Positions 1-6,691 of a stretch of DNA of 6,691 bases are shown here, in pieces; the first letter of the stretch is position 1; every line of letters starts with the position of its first letter. The stretch spans positions 1 through 6,691 of the forward strand of contig PBNG01000062.1 of the NCBI GenBank assembly GCA_002723015.1, written 5' to 3'. The notes under the pieces were generated by a model that was not told the DNA's origin, ran no database searches, and worked only from the letters and a program-made list of their open reading frames with translations. Position numbers and translations under genes: made by a program. Source of the stretch: Roseibacillus sp. Lineage in GTDB: Bacteria; Verrucomicrobiota; Verrucomicrobiae; Verrucomicrobiales; Akkermansiaceae.

Positions 1-112
1 GTCGGCGCTGAGCTGGGGCGGCTGTCCGAGGGAGATTTGGAGACCAAGAGGAAGGCGGTGGCCGAAAGTTCGGTTTCGAAGTTGTGGGAAGATGATGTGC
101 GCGGCAAGAAAA
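1..112 (+). CDS. 5' part of the giant protein gene, in the other frame (partial, frameshifted)
   Basis: Reading from base 1, this stretch looks like genuine protein: a hydrophilic, helix-forming sequence containing LSEGDLETKRKAVAESSVSK and then LWEDD. The frame used by the downstream gene gives an Arg/Trp/Pro/Gly-rich string over the same bases, typical of a non-coding frame. After about position 112 the quality reverses: this frame becomes Arg/Ser-rich nonsense and ends at a TGA at 301-303, while the next frame gives good protein. Skipping one base, for example one A of the AAAA run at 109-112, joins the two as ...VRGKK-ELIRNENYVHSYL. I infer that this is the upstream part of the same gene, with the real N-terminus before the window. 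It could instead be the tail of a separate upstream gene overlapping the next one, but a 200-base overlap with no sensible protein in it makes that less likely. Confidence 0.55.
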
Positions 113-3100
113 GAACTCATCCGCAACGAAAACTACGTTCATTCCTATCTCTCCAAGCTTCGTCCCGGCGCCGATGTCAATCCAACCATCGATCCGGGGA
201 CCCGGAGATCCTATCTGGAACGCGCCTGGAAGTTTGTGTCAAACCTCGGGCCCTCCTTCAATTCCCTCAAGGCACATATTCTCTACCAGCGTCTGGTTTT
301 TGATTACTCACAGGGAGTTCATGATGCCGACCGCTTCATGACCTACGTGAAGTTTCCCCGCCGGGCATTCTATGTAAATCCTGGCTGGGCCCGAGAGGAG
401 CGTAAGCTCTGGGATCATCCCGTTGATCTTGGCAAAAACTTCCAGAAGGTAACTGGACTGCCCTCCATCGGCACTGACGAACCGGTCGTCCGGAACTATC
501 TCCTCCATTTCCTGAGGGAAGCCGCAGACTACAAGGCCTACGCTCCCTACTTCCAGGAGAGCTGGCTCAAGGCCGTCTTCGCCGAGACCAAGATCGTCAA
601 TGGCGTCGGGGACCCCGAGCGCTGGGCGTCACTCCTGAGCCCCAGCCAGTTTCAGGCCCTGAAGGACAGGGTCGACGTCGAGTTTGACCCCGGGAATCCT
701 GAGCGCTTTGCCATCAGCGACAAGGTCAGGCTGCGAGTTAACCTGAAAAACGTACAGACCCTGATCGTCAAGGTCTTCGAGGTGAACACCCTCAATTACT
801 ACCTCACGCATAAATCCGAGATCAGCACCGACCTTTCACTGGATGGACTGGTAACCAACCACGAGCGTACCTTCGACTATGACGATTCCCCCCAGCATCG
901 TGTCGCCCGAGATTTCGATTTTCCCGAGATTGAGGACCGGAGAGGGGTATGGATCGTCGAATTCATCGGAGGAAGCAAGAGCAGCCGGGCAGTCATTCGC
1001 AAGGGGCAGCTCGATGTCTTATCCACCACCATCCGGGAGGGAGAAGTTCTCACCGTCCTGGATGAGATGCACAAACCTGCCGATGGCGCCAGCATCTGGC
1101 TTGGGGGCCGCCTCTATCAATGTGACGACAAGGGTCGCACTCTCATTCCCTTCTCCAACGATCCCGGGAGACGCACCACCGTGATAGCGACTCCAGACGG
1201 ATTCGCCAGCCTCTCTCAGTTTCAGCACTCCTCAGAAGCCTACCAGCTCCATGCTGGTATCCGGATCGACCGGGAAGCCCTGCGACCGGGAGCCCGCGCC
1301 ACCATAATGATCCGTCCCACCCTGACCGTTGCAGGACAACCTATCTCGCTCACACATCTGGATCATGTTCGCCTTGTCCTCATCTCGACCGACCTTGAAG
1401 GAATTTCCACCACCACCACGGTAAACGACTTCAACGTCTCCTCCGATCGGGAAGCTACTCACGAAATCCGGGTCCCGAACCGCCTCTCCAGTCTTGACGT
1501 TAGATTAGTCGCCTCAGTCAAGGTGGCTAGCCAGGGACAGCAGGAACTCGAGCTCTCCACCAACCAGACTTTTACAATCAATGGACAACTCCGTAGCGAG
1601 CGAATCAAGGACCTCTTCCTCAGCAGGATAAACGGCAGGTATAAGGTTCAGCTCCTTGGAAGAAGCGGAGAACCCGCTTTGGGGCAACTCCTCAACGTCA
1701 CACTCCAGCGTCCCAATTTCAAGAACACCCGGACTTTCGCCCTGAAGACAGACAAGTCAGGTGGAGTTGAGCTCGGCGCCCTCGACGGCATCGCGAGTAT
1801 CAAGGTTCAGACCGCAGACAATCACCAACGTCTCTGGCAGCTCCCCAAGCACCGCCGGACCAATCCCGGTTTGATCCATGCCGTTGCAGGAGAAAAGATC
1901 CAGATCCCCTACAGCGGAACTCTGACTCGGAAAGATCTGGCACTCCATGCCTTTTCATCTGCTGGAATCACCTCAGATGCTTTCCGAACCCTATCTCTCA
2001 AAAATGGGTTTCTGGTCGCCGACAATCTTGAGCCCGGGGACTACCGGCTCCTCCTAAAAAAGAGCAACCACTCGATCACCCTGAGGATCGCAAGAGGAAC
2101 GGTCTCCAACGGCCACGTCTTCAGCGACGCCCGGACGCTGGAACTCAGGGAACGGAACCCTTCCCATCTCACGAAGCTTTCCCTTGATGGAAAGTCCCTC
2201 GAAATAAACGTGGCAAATACGGGCGAGACCACGCGCCTGCACGTCATTGCCACCCGCTTCCTTCCGGATTTTGACCTCTTTGGTTTCCTCGGCCATGCAC
2301 CCCGCACCGGGCTTTTCAGTGGCACCTCTGCCAACCTGCCAAACCTCTACGTCAGCGGCCGAAAGATCGGGGACGAATTTCGCTACATCCTTGAGCGGCG
2401 CTACGCCCAGAAACTTCCGGGTAACATGCTTGAGCGCCCTGAGATCCTGCTCAATCCCTGGGCTGTGCGCGATACCGGGACCGAGGGCGAGGTCCTTGCT
2501 GCCGGGGACGATTACGCACGCGCCCTGACCGGCCGAGCCGCCAAGGGCGAACGAGTAAAACCCCCTTCTCAGGGCGGGGGAGCGGGAAAGGTCCTCAATT
2601 CCGGCAGCACGGTAGATTTCCTCCTCCACGGGCCAGTGAGTCTCCTCAACCTGCAACCGGATGAACAAGGCCACCTCTCGATTGATCTCGATACCTTCGG
2701 GGACCGCCAGCACCTGCATGTCCTCGTCCTCGACCATCACGGCGCAAGCTACGCCGAGCTCTCGCTGCCCGAGCGCGGAACTGAAATAAAGGACCTCCGC
2801 CTCCGCCAACCTCTCAACCCGGATCGCCACTTCACCGAGCAGGATTCAGTAACACTTCTCAAAAAAGGGGAACGCCTTGAGATCAAGGACCTCCCTACCA
2901 CACGCCTTGAGGTTTTTGAGGATCTCTCCAGCGCTTACCGCTACCTGCTGGCCTTAAGGGAGGATGCAAACCTTCGCGAGTTTGAGTTTATCCTTAAGTG
3001 GCCCCATCTCAAGGCAGAGGAAAAACAAGCTAGATACTCGCGGTTCGCCTGCCATGAACTGAACTTCTTTCTCTGGAAAAAGGATCCCCGTTTCTTCGCG

Positions 3101-5767
3101 CAGGTGATCGCACCCTATCTCGCCAATAAAAGGGACCAGACCTTCCTCGACAAGTTCCTCCTCGGGTCCGAGGTCACTACCTACCTCGAGCCGTTCGAAT
3201 ACGAACGGCTCAACTCCCTTGAGCGTATTCTCCTCGCCCAGCGCGCCGGGGAGCGCCTCGAGACTACGGAGTGGGATTTACGTGACCGACTCTCTCTCCG
3301 GCCGCCCGACCTCACCCGCTCAAGCCGGCTCTTCAATGGAGCACTCGCAACCAGCGGAATGACGTTCAGCGCCCTCAACTCGGCTCGGGACCTTGCTGAT
3401 ACGATCTCTGTGCCAGCAAAACCTCCCTTCGGCGATCAGGATGATTTCGGAACCGGCTTTGGCACCCGCTCCGGCCGTCGCACCTTGGAGAAAAGCGTTC
3501 TCTTGAGCGATTCGGAAGTGGCTTTCGAAGAAATGGAGCAACTCGGGGAACAGCAGGACAAGCTTCAAGCTAAGGCCACGCGAGCCCGCGAAAAACTCAA
3601 ACTTGACCACGAGTTGAATCCACGCGCGAAAGAAGGTGCTCGTGACCCTTATGCTTCCTCCGGCCTCGAGCTTGCCGGTGCCGATGCACTCTACCGGGCA
3701 CTGGAAAGCACCAAGGAATGGACGGAGACAAACTACTACCGCCTGCCTATTAGCTCCCACAATCGTGATCTCATTGCCGAGAGCAGGTTCTGGCTCGACT
3801 ATGCCCGGCACAAGAAGGAGGACACATTCGGTTCGCCACACCTGGGCGAAGCCACCCGCAACATTCACGAGACACTTCTCGCTCTGGCCATTCTTGACCT
3901 CCCCTTCGATTCGCCGGAGAGCAGTACGGAAATCGATGGCCGCAGGCTTGTCTTTACCGCTGCCAACAACGCCATTGCTTTCCACCGTGAAATCAAGGAA
4001 GCACAAATAGCAGAAAACCACACCCCGCTCCTCGTCAGTCAGAGCTACTTCCGTAACGGAGACCGTCACCAGATCGAGAATGGTGAGCGGGTCGACAAGT
4101 TTGTCACCGATGAGTTTATCACTAGTGTGACCTACGGCTGCCAGGTGGTGGTAACCAATCCCACCAGCACCATGCAGAAACTCGACGTACTTCTGCAGAT
4201 TCCGGGGGGAGCCATGCCCCTTCTCGGACATCGCGCCACGACGACACGCAAGATTTCCCTTGATCCCTATACCACCCAGCGCCTTGAGTTCTTCTTCTAC
4301 TTCCCAGCTACCGGCGACTTCAAATGCTACCCCGCACATGTCTCAAAGGGAGGTGCGGTCATTGCCCACGCGGGGCAATCCACCTTCAAGGTCGTGAACG
4401 AGCCTTCCAAGGCAGATGAGAGCTCCTGGGCGCACCTCAGCCAGTGGGGAACGGGCGAACAGGTGCTCGCCTACCTCTCAAGAATGAACCTTCACAAAAT
4501 CGATCTACTCAAGATCGCCTGGAGATGCCGGGAAAGCAGGGACTTTTTCGGCAAAGCCCTTGATATCCTGCAAAGCCGCGGCAGATACCATCGCGAACTC
4601 TACAGCTTCGGGCTCTTCCACAATCATCTTCCCATCGCTCGTCAGTTTCTCCTCGTAGATGGTCGATATCTTGATAACTGCGGTGACTATCTCTCCAGCA
4701 ATCTTGTCACGATTGACCCTGTCGCACGCCACGCCTATGAGCACCTCGAATACAAGCCCCTTGTCAACAATCGTAGCCACGCCGTGGGGGGAACCCGTAA
4801 GATCCTTAATGGACGCATCCGGGGCCACTACCAGAACTTCCTGCGTATCCTGAGCCAAAAACCTGAGCTCGATTCTTCCGACCAGCTGAGTATTGCCTAC
4901 TACCTTTTCCTGCAGGACCGCGCCGAAGAAGCCATGACGAGACTGGATGCCGTTGATGCCGAAGATCTCTCTACCCGTATTCAGTATGACTACTTCCGCG
5001 CCTACAGCGCTTTTTACCGCTCGAAACCGGATGAGGCCCGGGAAATCGCCACGAAATATACCGGGCACCCTGTAGACCGCTGGCGTGAGCGCTTCGTCAA
5101 TGTCATCGCGCAGGCCGACGAGATCGAGGGCAAGGGACCCAGCGTCGCCAGTGATGAGGACAGGGACCAGCAGCAGGCCAAGCTTGCTGCCGCCGAACCC
5201 TCCCTCAGGCTTAGCATCGATGGGTCCACGGTCAACATCGACTACCAGCAGATAACGAACGTGCAGGTTAACTACTACGAGATGGACCTCGAGTTTCTCT
5301 TCAGCACTAACCCATTCGTATCCAGTGACCGTGGCAGCTTTTCCTTGATCCAGCCTAACAAGTCCGAACGCATCCAGCTGGCCGACAGCAAACGCTCCCA
5401 CTCGTTTGAACTTCCTCATGATTACCAGTCCCGAAACGTTCTCGTCGAGGTGATTGGAGGGGGCAAGAAACGCTCGCTGGCCGTTTATTCCAACGAGCTG
5501 AATACCGTGGTCAGTGAACGCTACGGCATTCTCACAGTGCGTCACAGTGCCGATAACCGCCCCTTGCCCACAACATACATCAAGATCTACGCTCTGACCG
5601 AGTCCGGTCCGCAGTTCTACAAGGACGGATACACTGATCTCCGGGGAAAGTTCGACTACGCCAGCGTGAGCACGAGTGACATTGGAGATGTCCTTAAGTT
5701 CAGCATCCTCGTTATGAATGAAGAAAACGGCGCGACCGTCCTAGAAGCACCGGTTCCCCGGCAATAG
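92..5767 (+). CDS. Giant multidomain beta-sandwich/helical protein, loosely alpha-2-macroglobulin-like, function unknown (N-terminus missing)
   Basis: This is an uninterrupted frame of 1,891 residues ending in TAG, with numbering here from the ATG at 92. Residues ~8-190 are helical and include SLKAHILYQRL and EPVVRNYLLHFLREAADY. Residues ~190-670 are beta-rich, as in strings of Ig-like or macroglobulin domains. Residues ~750-793 carry a conserved-looking block (YVSGRKIGDEFRYILERR, then LLNPWAVRDTG), followed by a Gly-rich linker (~796-840) and another beta domain (~840-900). Residues ~940-1060 are helical, with FACHELNFFLWKKD. Residues ~1106-1200 are charged and partly coiled-coil-like. Residues ~1200-1275 are helical (KEWTETNYYRLPI), and ~1335-1435 are beta-rich (TYGCQVVVTNPTS). 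Residues ~1440-1680 are helical and TPR-like. Residues ~1705-1860 are beta-rich, with FYKDGYTDLRGKFDY. From memory these blocks match large uncharacterised proteins of Planctomycetota and relatives. Macroglobulin likeness is an inference from architecture, and the thioester CGEQ is absent. The ATGs at 92 and 95 have only a closely spaced GGGAAG ahead of them and are probably not the native start. An export signal cannot be judged. Confidence 0.88.
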   Translation: MMCAARKELIRNENYVHSYLSKLRPGADVNPTIDPGTRRSYLERAWKFVSNLGPSFNSLKAHILYQRLVFDYSQGVHDADRFMTYVKFPRRAFYVNPGWAREERKLWDHPVDLGKNFQKVTGLPSIGTDEPVVRNYLLHFLREAADYKAYAPYFQESWLKAVFAETKIVNGVGDPERWASLLSPSQFQALKDRVDVEFDPGNPERFAISDKVRLRVNLKNVQTLIVKVFEVNTLNYYLTHKSEISTDLSLDGLVTNHERTFDYDDSPQHRVARDFDFPEIEDRRGVWIVEFIGGSKSSRAVIRKGQLDVLSTTIREGEVLTVLDEMHKPADGASIWLGGRLYQCDDKGRTLIPFSNDPGRRTTVIATPDGFASLSQFQHSSEAYQLHAGIRIDREALRPGARATIMIRPTLTVAGQPISLTHLDHVRLVLISTDLEGISTTTTVNDFNVSSDREATHEIRVPNRLSSLDVRLVASVKVASQGQQELELSTNQTFTINGQLRSERIKDLFLSRINGRYKVQLLGRSGEPALGQLLNVTLQRPNFKNTRTFALKTDKSGGVELGALDGIASIKVQTADNHQRLWQLPKHRRTNPGLIHAVAGEKIQIPYSGTLTRKDLALHAFSSAGITSDAFRTLSLKNGFLVADNLEPGDYRLLLKKSNHSITLRIARGTVSNGHVFSDARTLELRERNPSHLTKLSLDGKSLEINVANTGETTRLHVIATRFLPDFDLFGFLGHAPRTGLFSGTSANLPNLYVSGRKIGDEFRYILERRYAQKLPGNMLERPEILLNPWAVRDTGTEGEVLAAGDDYARALTGRAAKGERVKPPSQGGGAGKVLNSGSTVDFLLHGPVSLLNLQPDEQGHLSIDLDTFGDRQHLHVLVLDHHGASYAELSLPERGTEIKDLRLRQPLNPDRHFTEQDSVTLLKKGERLEIKDLPTTRLEVFEDLSSAYRYLLALREDANLREFEFILKWPHLKAEEKQARYSRFACHELNFFLWKKDPRFFAQVIAPYLANKRDQTFLDKFLLGSEVTTYLEPFEYERLNSLERILLAQRAGERLETTEWDLRDRLSLRPPDLTRSSRLFNGALATSGMTFSALNSARDLADTISVPAKPPFGDQDDFGTGFGTRSGRRTLEKSVLLSDSEVAFEEMEQLGEQQDKLQAKATRAREKLKLDHELNPRAKEGARDPYASSGLELAGADALYRALESTKEWTETNYYRLPISSHNRDLIAESRFWLDYARHKKEDTFGSPHLGEATRNIHETLLALAILDLPFDSPESSTEIDGRRLVFTAANNAIAFHREIKEAQIAENHTPLLVSQSYFRNGDRHQIENGERVDKFVTDEFITSVTYGCQVVVTNPTSTMQKLDVLLQIPGGAMPLLGHRATTTRKISLDPYTTQRLEFFFYFPATGDFKCYPAHVSKGGAVIAHAGQSTFKVVNEPSKADESSWAHLSQWGTGEQVLAYLSRMNLHKIDLLKIAWRCRESRDFFGKALDILQSRGRYHRELYSFGLFHNHLPIARQFLLVDGRYLDNCGDYLSSNLVTIDPVARHAYEHLEYKPLVNNRSHAVGGTRKILNGRIRGHYQNFLRILSQKPELDSSDQLSIAYYLFLQDRAEEAMTRLDAVDAEDLSTRIQYDYFRAYSAFYRSKPDEAREIATKYTGHPVDRWRERFVNVIAQADEIEGKGPSVASDEDRDQQQAKLAAAEPSLRLSIDGSTVNIDYQQITNVQVNYYEMDLEFLFSTNPFVSSDRGSFSLIQPNKSERIQLADSKRSHSFELPHDYQSRNVLVEVIGGGKKRSLAVYSNELNTVVSERYGILTVRHSADNRPLPTTYIKIYALTESGPQFYKDGYTDLRGKFDYASVSTSDIGDVLKFSILVMNEENGATVLEAPVPRQ
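3188..3211. repeat. Perfect 10-bp inverted repeat with a 4-base loop inside the giant gene
   Basis: GAGCCGTTCG (3188-3197) and CGAACGGCTC (3202-3211) are exact reverse complements separated by AATA. The element lies wholly within coding sequence and specifies residues E1033 to L1040 (EPFEYERL) in a helical region. No T-tract follows on either strand, so it is not an intrinsic terminator. It would form a stable hairpin in mRNA or single-stranded DNA. It may simply follow from codon choice, since no second copy was seen in the window. Confidence 0.7.
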
Positions 5768-5770
5768 GAC
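5738..5770. repeat. Interrupted inverted repeat at the convergent gene junction
   Basis: GTCCTA (5738-5743) is the reverse complement of TAGGAC (5765-5770). Between them sits a short inner stem, CCGG-TTCC-CCGG (5750-5761). The element covers the last codons and the TAG of the giant gene and ends two bases before the stop of the converging lipoprotein gene. Both transcripts would carry it at their 3' end. There is no T-run on either side and the internal loop is asymmetric, so a terminator role is only a possibility. Confidence 0.3.
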
Positions 5771-5771
5771 G

Positions 5772-6173
5772 CTACTCTGGCCAGTCCCCGTGATTGACGC
5801 GCCAACTACCTGACTCATCTTCCTGGAAAACAATGGAAAGGGCACTCGGGGGGGTGGCATCCTGGAAAACCCACTCCCACACGAGGGCTCTCCAGGGAGA
5901 ACCGGCGGCCCGGCCGTAGACCTTGTATCCCGCCTTGTCGGGTGGACCGAACATCGCCTCTACCACCCGTTGAGGCATGCCAACCTTGACCGAATCAGCA
6001 AGCTGCTGCGCATTCTCGTAACTGGGCTTGGCCCGAAGAAGAGGACCATCCATGGGCGTCACGGGGAGAGCAAGCGGCTCTGGACCGGAAGGTCCGCGCC
6101 CGGGAGGTTGAGCACAACCGGAGACCATCGCTACCAGAATGGCACTCAGGACAAGACAACGCTCTGTAATCAT
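5772..6173 (-). CDS. Small lipoprotein with a BamE/SmpA-like domain
   Basis: A 133-residue protein with a short N-terminus (MITER), a hydrophobic segment (residues 6-19) and the lipobox V17-S18-G19-C20, so it should be cleaved and lipid-modified at Cys20. Ala21 after the Cys is not the Asp inner-membrane retention signal known from enterobacteria, so outer-membrane placement is plausible. A Pro-rich linker (~21-50) leads to a compact domain: SVKVGMPQRVVEAMFGPPDK (61-80) followed by W99-E100-W101 and two more beta strands. GM, then a hydrophobic pair, then (F/L)G.P is the pattern of small BamE/SmpA-fold lipoproteins. That fold is shared by proteins of varied roles, so a place in outer-membrane protein assembly should not be assumed. 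An in-frame TAA nine bases before the ATG fixes the start. The Shine-Dalgarno is weak (AAGAG close to the ATG). The gene converges on the giant gene, with four bases between stop codons. Confidence 0.85.
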   Translation of the reverse strand: MITERCLVLSAILVAMVSGCAQPPGRGPSGPEPLALPVTPMDGPLLRAKPSYENAQQLADSVKVGMPQRVVEAMFGPPDKAGYKVYGRAAGSPWRALVWEWVFQDATPPSALSIVFQEDESGSWRVNHGDWPE

Positions 6174-6211
6174 AAGCTCTTATCTCACAACAACTGGGCT
6201 GCTGCTGCATC

Positions 6212-6243
6212 AAAAAATGACCCCGAACACACTGTTCGAAGTC
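6212..6243 (-). terminator. Rho-independent terminator of the Trp-rich protein gene
   Basis: On the - strand, GACTTCGAACA (6243-6233) pairs with TGTTCGGGGTC (6229-6219) across a GTG loop. This gives an 11-bp stem with nine Watson-Crick and two U-G pairs. One A and then six Ts (6217-6212) follow. It lies 32 bases after the stop codon of the upstream - strand gene and 38 bases before the lipoprotein start, where a terminator between two transcription units would sit. The + strand reading has no T-tract after the stem, so it works in one direction only. Confidence 0.75.
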
Positions 6244-6275
6244 TGCCTTCCCCATAACTCCATCGAATTGGTTTC

Positions 6276-6629
6276 CTAGAAGTCAAAATGCCAGTCGACC
6301 CCGATTTCTTCCTCACTGAGGAGAAGTGCGGCACACCCATCCATGCAAACGCCAAGAGCGCCCGAACATGGGATTACGCGTAGATGATTCTTATTCATTG
6401 ATCTTTCGGGAACTCCCCACGCCAAAATCACTCCCGCGGGTATGGACCACACGGAGCTGTCCATGAGCTCCGCAAGAACAGAAACGTCCAATGGACGCAC
6501 ACGTCTTTTGCCCAGAAACCCCGGAAGAAGGTCAACAAGGGCAGCCCCTTCGAACGCCTCAAACCTTCTGGCGCGGGACTTCCACCATCGAACCCATCTT
6601 TCCGGTAGTTCTCCATCGTCAAATGACAT
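6276..6629 (-). CDS. Uncharacterised Trp-rich soluble protein
   Basis: A 117-residue protein that I do not recognise. It has six tryptophans (W12, W15, W16, W61, W71, W113), four of them clustered in RWVRWW near the N-terminus and SVWSIP at 59-64. It also has three cysteines close together (C88, C95, C99) and an acidic end (SEEEIGVDWHFDF). There is no signal peptide or membrane helix, so it is probably cytoplasmic. The middle and C-terminal half alternate hydrophobic and turn residues (SIPAGVILAWG, LRVIP, GVCMDGCAALLL) and look like a small beta fold. I chose the ATG at 6627-6629 because GGAGGAG lies five bases before it. The frame stays open upstream to the window edge, with a possible ATG at 6645-6647 and a TTG at 6669-6671, so a longer protein cannot be excluded. 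An intrinsic terminator follows the stop. Confidence 0.72.
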   Translation of the reverse strand: MSFDDGELPERWVRWWKSRARRFEAFEGAALVDLLPGFLGKRRVRPLDVSVLAELMDSSVWSIPAGVILAWGVPERSMNKNHLRVIPCSGALGVCMDGCAALLLSEEEIGVDWHFDF

Positions 6630-6632
6630 CTG

Positions 6633-6639
6633 CTCCTCC
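6633..6639 (-). promoter_or_regulatory. Strong Shine-Dalgarno site deciding the start of the Trp-rich protein
   Basis: On the - strand GGAGGAG ends three bases before the ATG at 6629, with the core GGAGG five bases away. This is the best ribosome binding site in the window. It is the reason for choosing the third possible start codon in this frame over the upstream ATG and TTG. Confidence 0.6.
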
Positions 6640-6691
6640 GGGGACATTCGAGCACTCTCGAGGTAGAACAAGGTTCGAACACAAGAGGAGC

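Noticed and set aside
2054..2830. Open frame of 258 residues on the - strand
   Set aside because: It is antisense to the conserved LLNPWAVRDTG region and has no recognisable domain or signal.
3320..4339. Open frame of 339 residues on the - strand inside the giant gene
   Set aside because: It is an antisense shadow of the conserved helical region of the giant protein. The + strand reading explains the sequence fully.
4505..5545. Open frame of 346 residues on the - strand inside the giant gene
   Set aside because: It lies fully antisense to continuous, well-patterned coding sequence. Its translation lacks domain-like organisation and has no ribosome binding context. Long antisense frames are expected in GC-rich genes.
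92..5767. Thioester motif (CGEQ) of true alpha-2-macroglobulins
   Set aside because: All cysteines were checked by eye. The nearest contexts are YGCQV and NCGDY, and neither forms the motif.
6174..6211. Sigma-70-type promoter for the lipoprotein gene
   Set aside because: TTGATG is present on the - strand but no good -10 hexamer lies 16-18 bases on. The GATAAG preceded by TGA is too close to the ATG. No promoter can be supported from sequence alone.
6224..6238. CGAACA-CAC-TGTTCG palindrome as a LexA/SOS operator
   Set aside because: The half-site spacing (GAAC-N5-GTTC) does not match the GAAC-N4-GTTC form. The palindrome is the top of a longer 11-bp stem followed by a T-tract, so a terminator explains it better.
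5995..6255. Open frame of 86 residues on the - strand overlapping the lipoprotein gene
   Set aside because: It runs through the terminator hairpin and then out of frame across the lipoprotein signal peptide. The lipobox and BamE-like motif show which frame is real.

Overview
The window is dominated by one very long gene on the + strand. Two small genes on the - strand follow it, converging on its 3' end. The sequence is moderately GC-rich and bacterial in layout. My recollection of the large-protein family suggests a member of the Planctomycetota-Verrucomicrobiota group, perhaps Verrucomicrobiota. No taxonomic marker is present, so this assignment is an inference.

Positions 1-5767 hold a giant, mostly hydrophilic protein of more than 1,890 residues whose N-terminus lies outside the window. 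It looks like alternating beta-sandwich units and helical blocks, loosely like the bacterial alpha-2-macroglobulin plan. It lacks the CGEQ thioester motif, and I cannot name a function. Two points matter for anyone using this annotation. First, the first ~110 bases read as protein in a different frame from the rest, so the gene is frameshifted near positions 91-118 (error, mutation or, less likely, programmed event), and the ATG at 92 is probably not the true start. Second, a beta-rich two-domain module near the start of the visible protein (residues ~211-352) seems to recur at its C-terminus (residues ~1713-1856).

Positions 5772-6173 (-) encode a small lipoprotein with a clean lipobox and a BamE/SmpA-like GM...FGPP motif. 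Its stop codon is four bases from the stop of the large gene. Positions 6174-6275 are intergenic and hold a good intrinsic terminator (- strand) that ends the next gene. Positions 6276-6629 (-) encode an unrecognised tryptophan-rich soluble protein of 117 residues with a strong Shine-Dalgarno site. The last 62 bases hold its upstream region and perhaps the end of another - strand gene.

The two - strand genes are separated by the terminator and so are probably separate transcription units. Nothing in the sequence ties either to the large protein beyond proximity. I see no tRNA, rRNA, CRISPR array, insertion sequence or attachment site.
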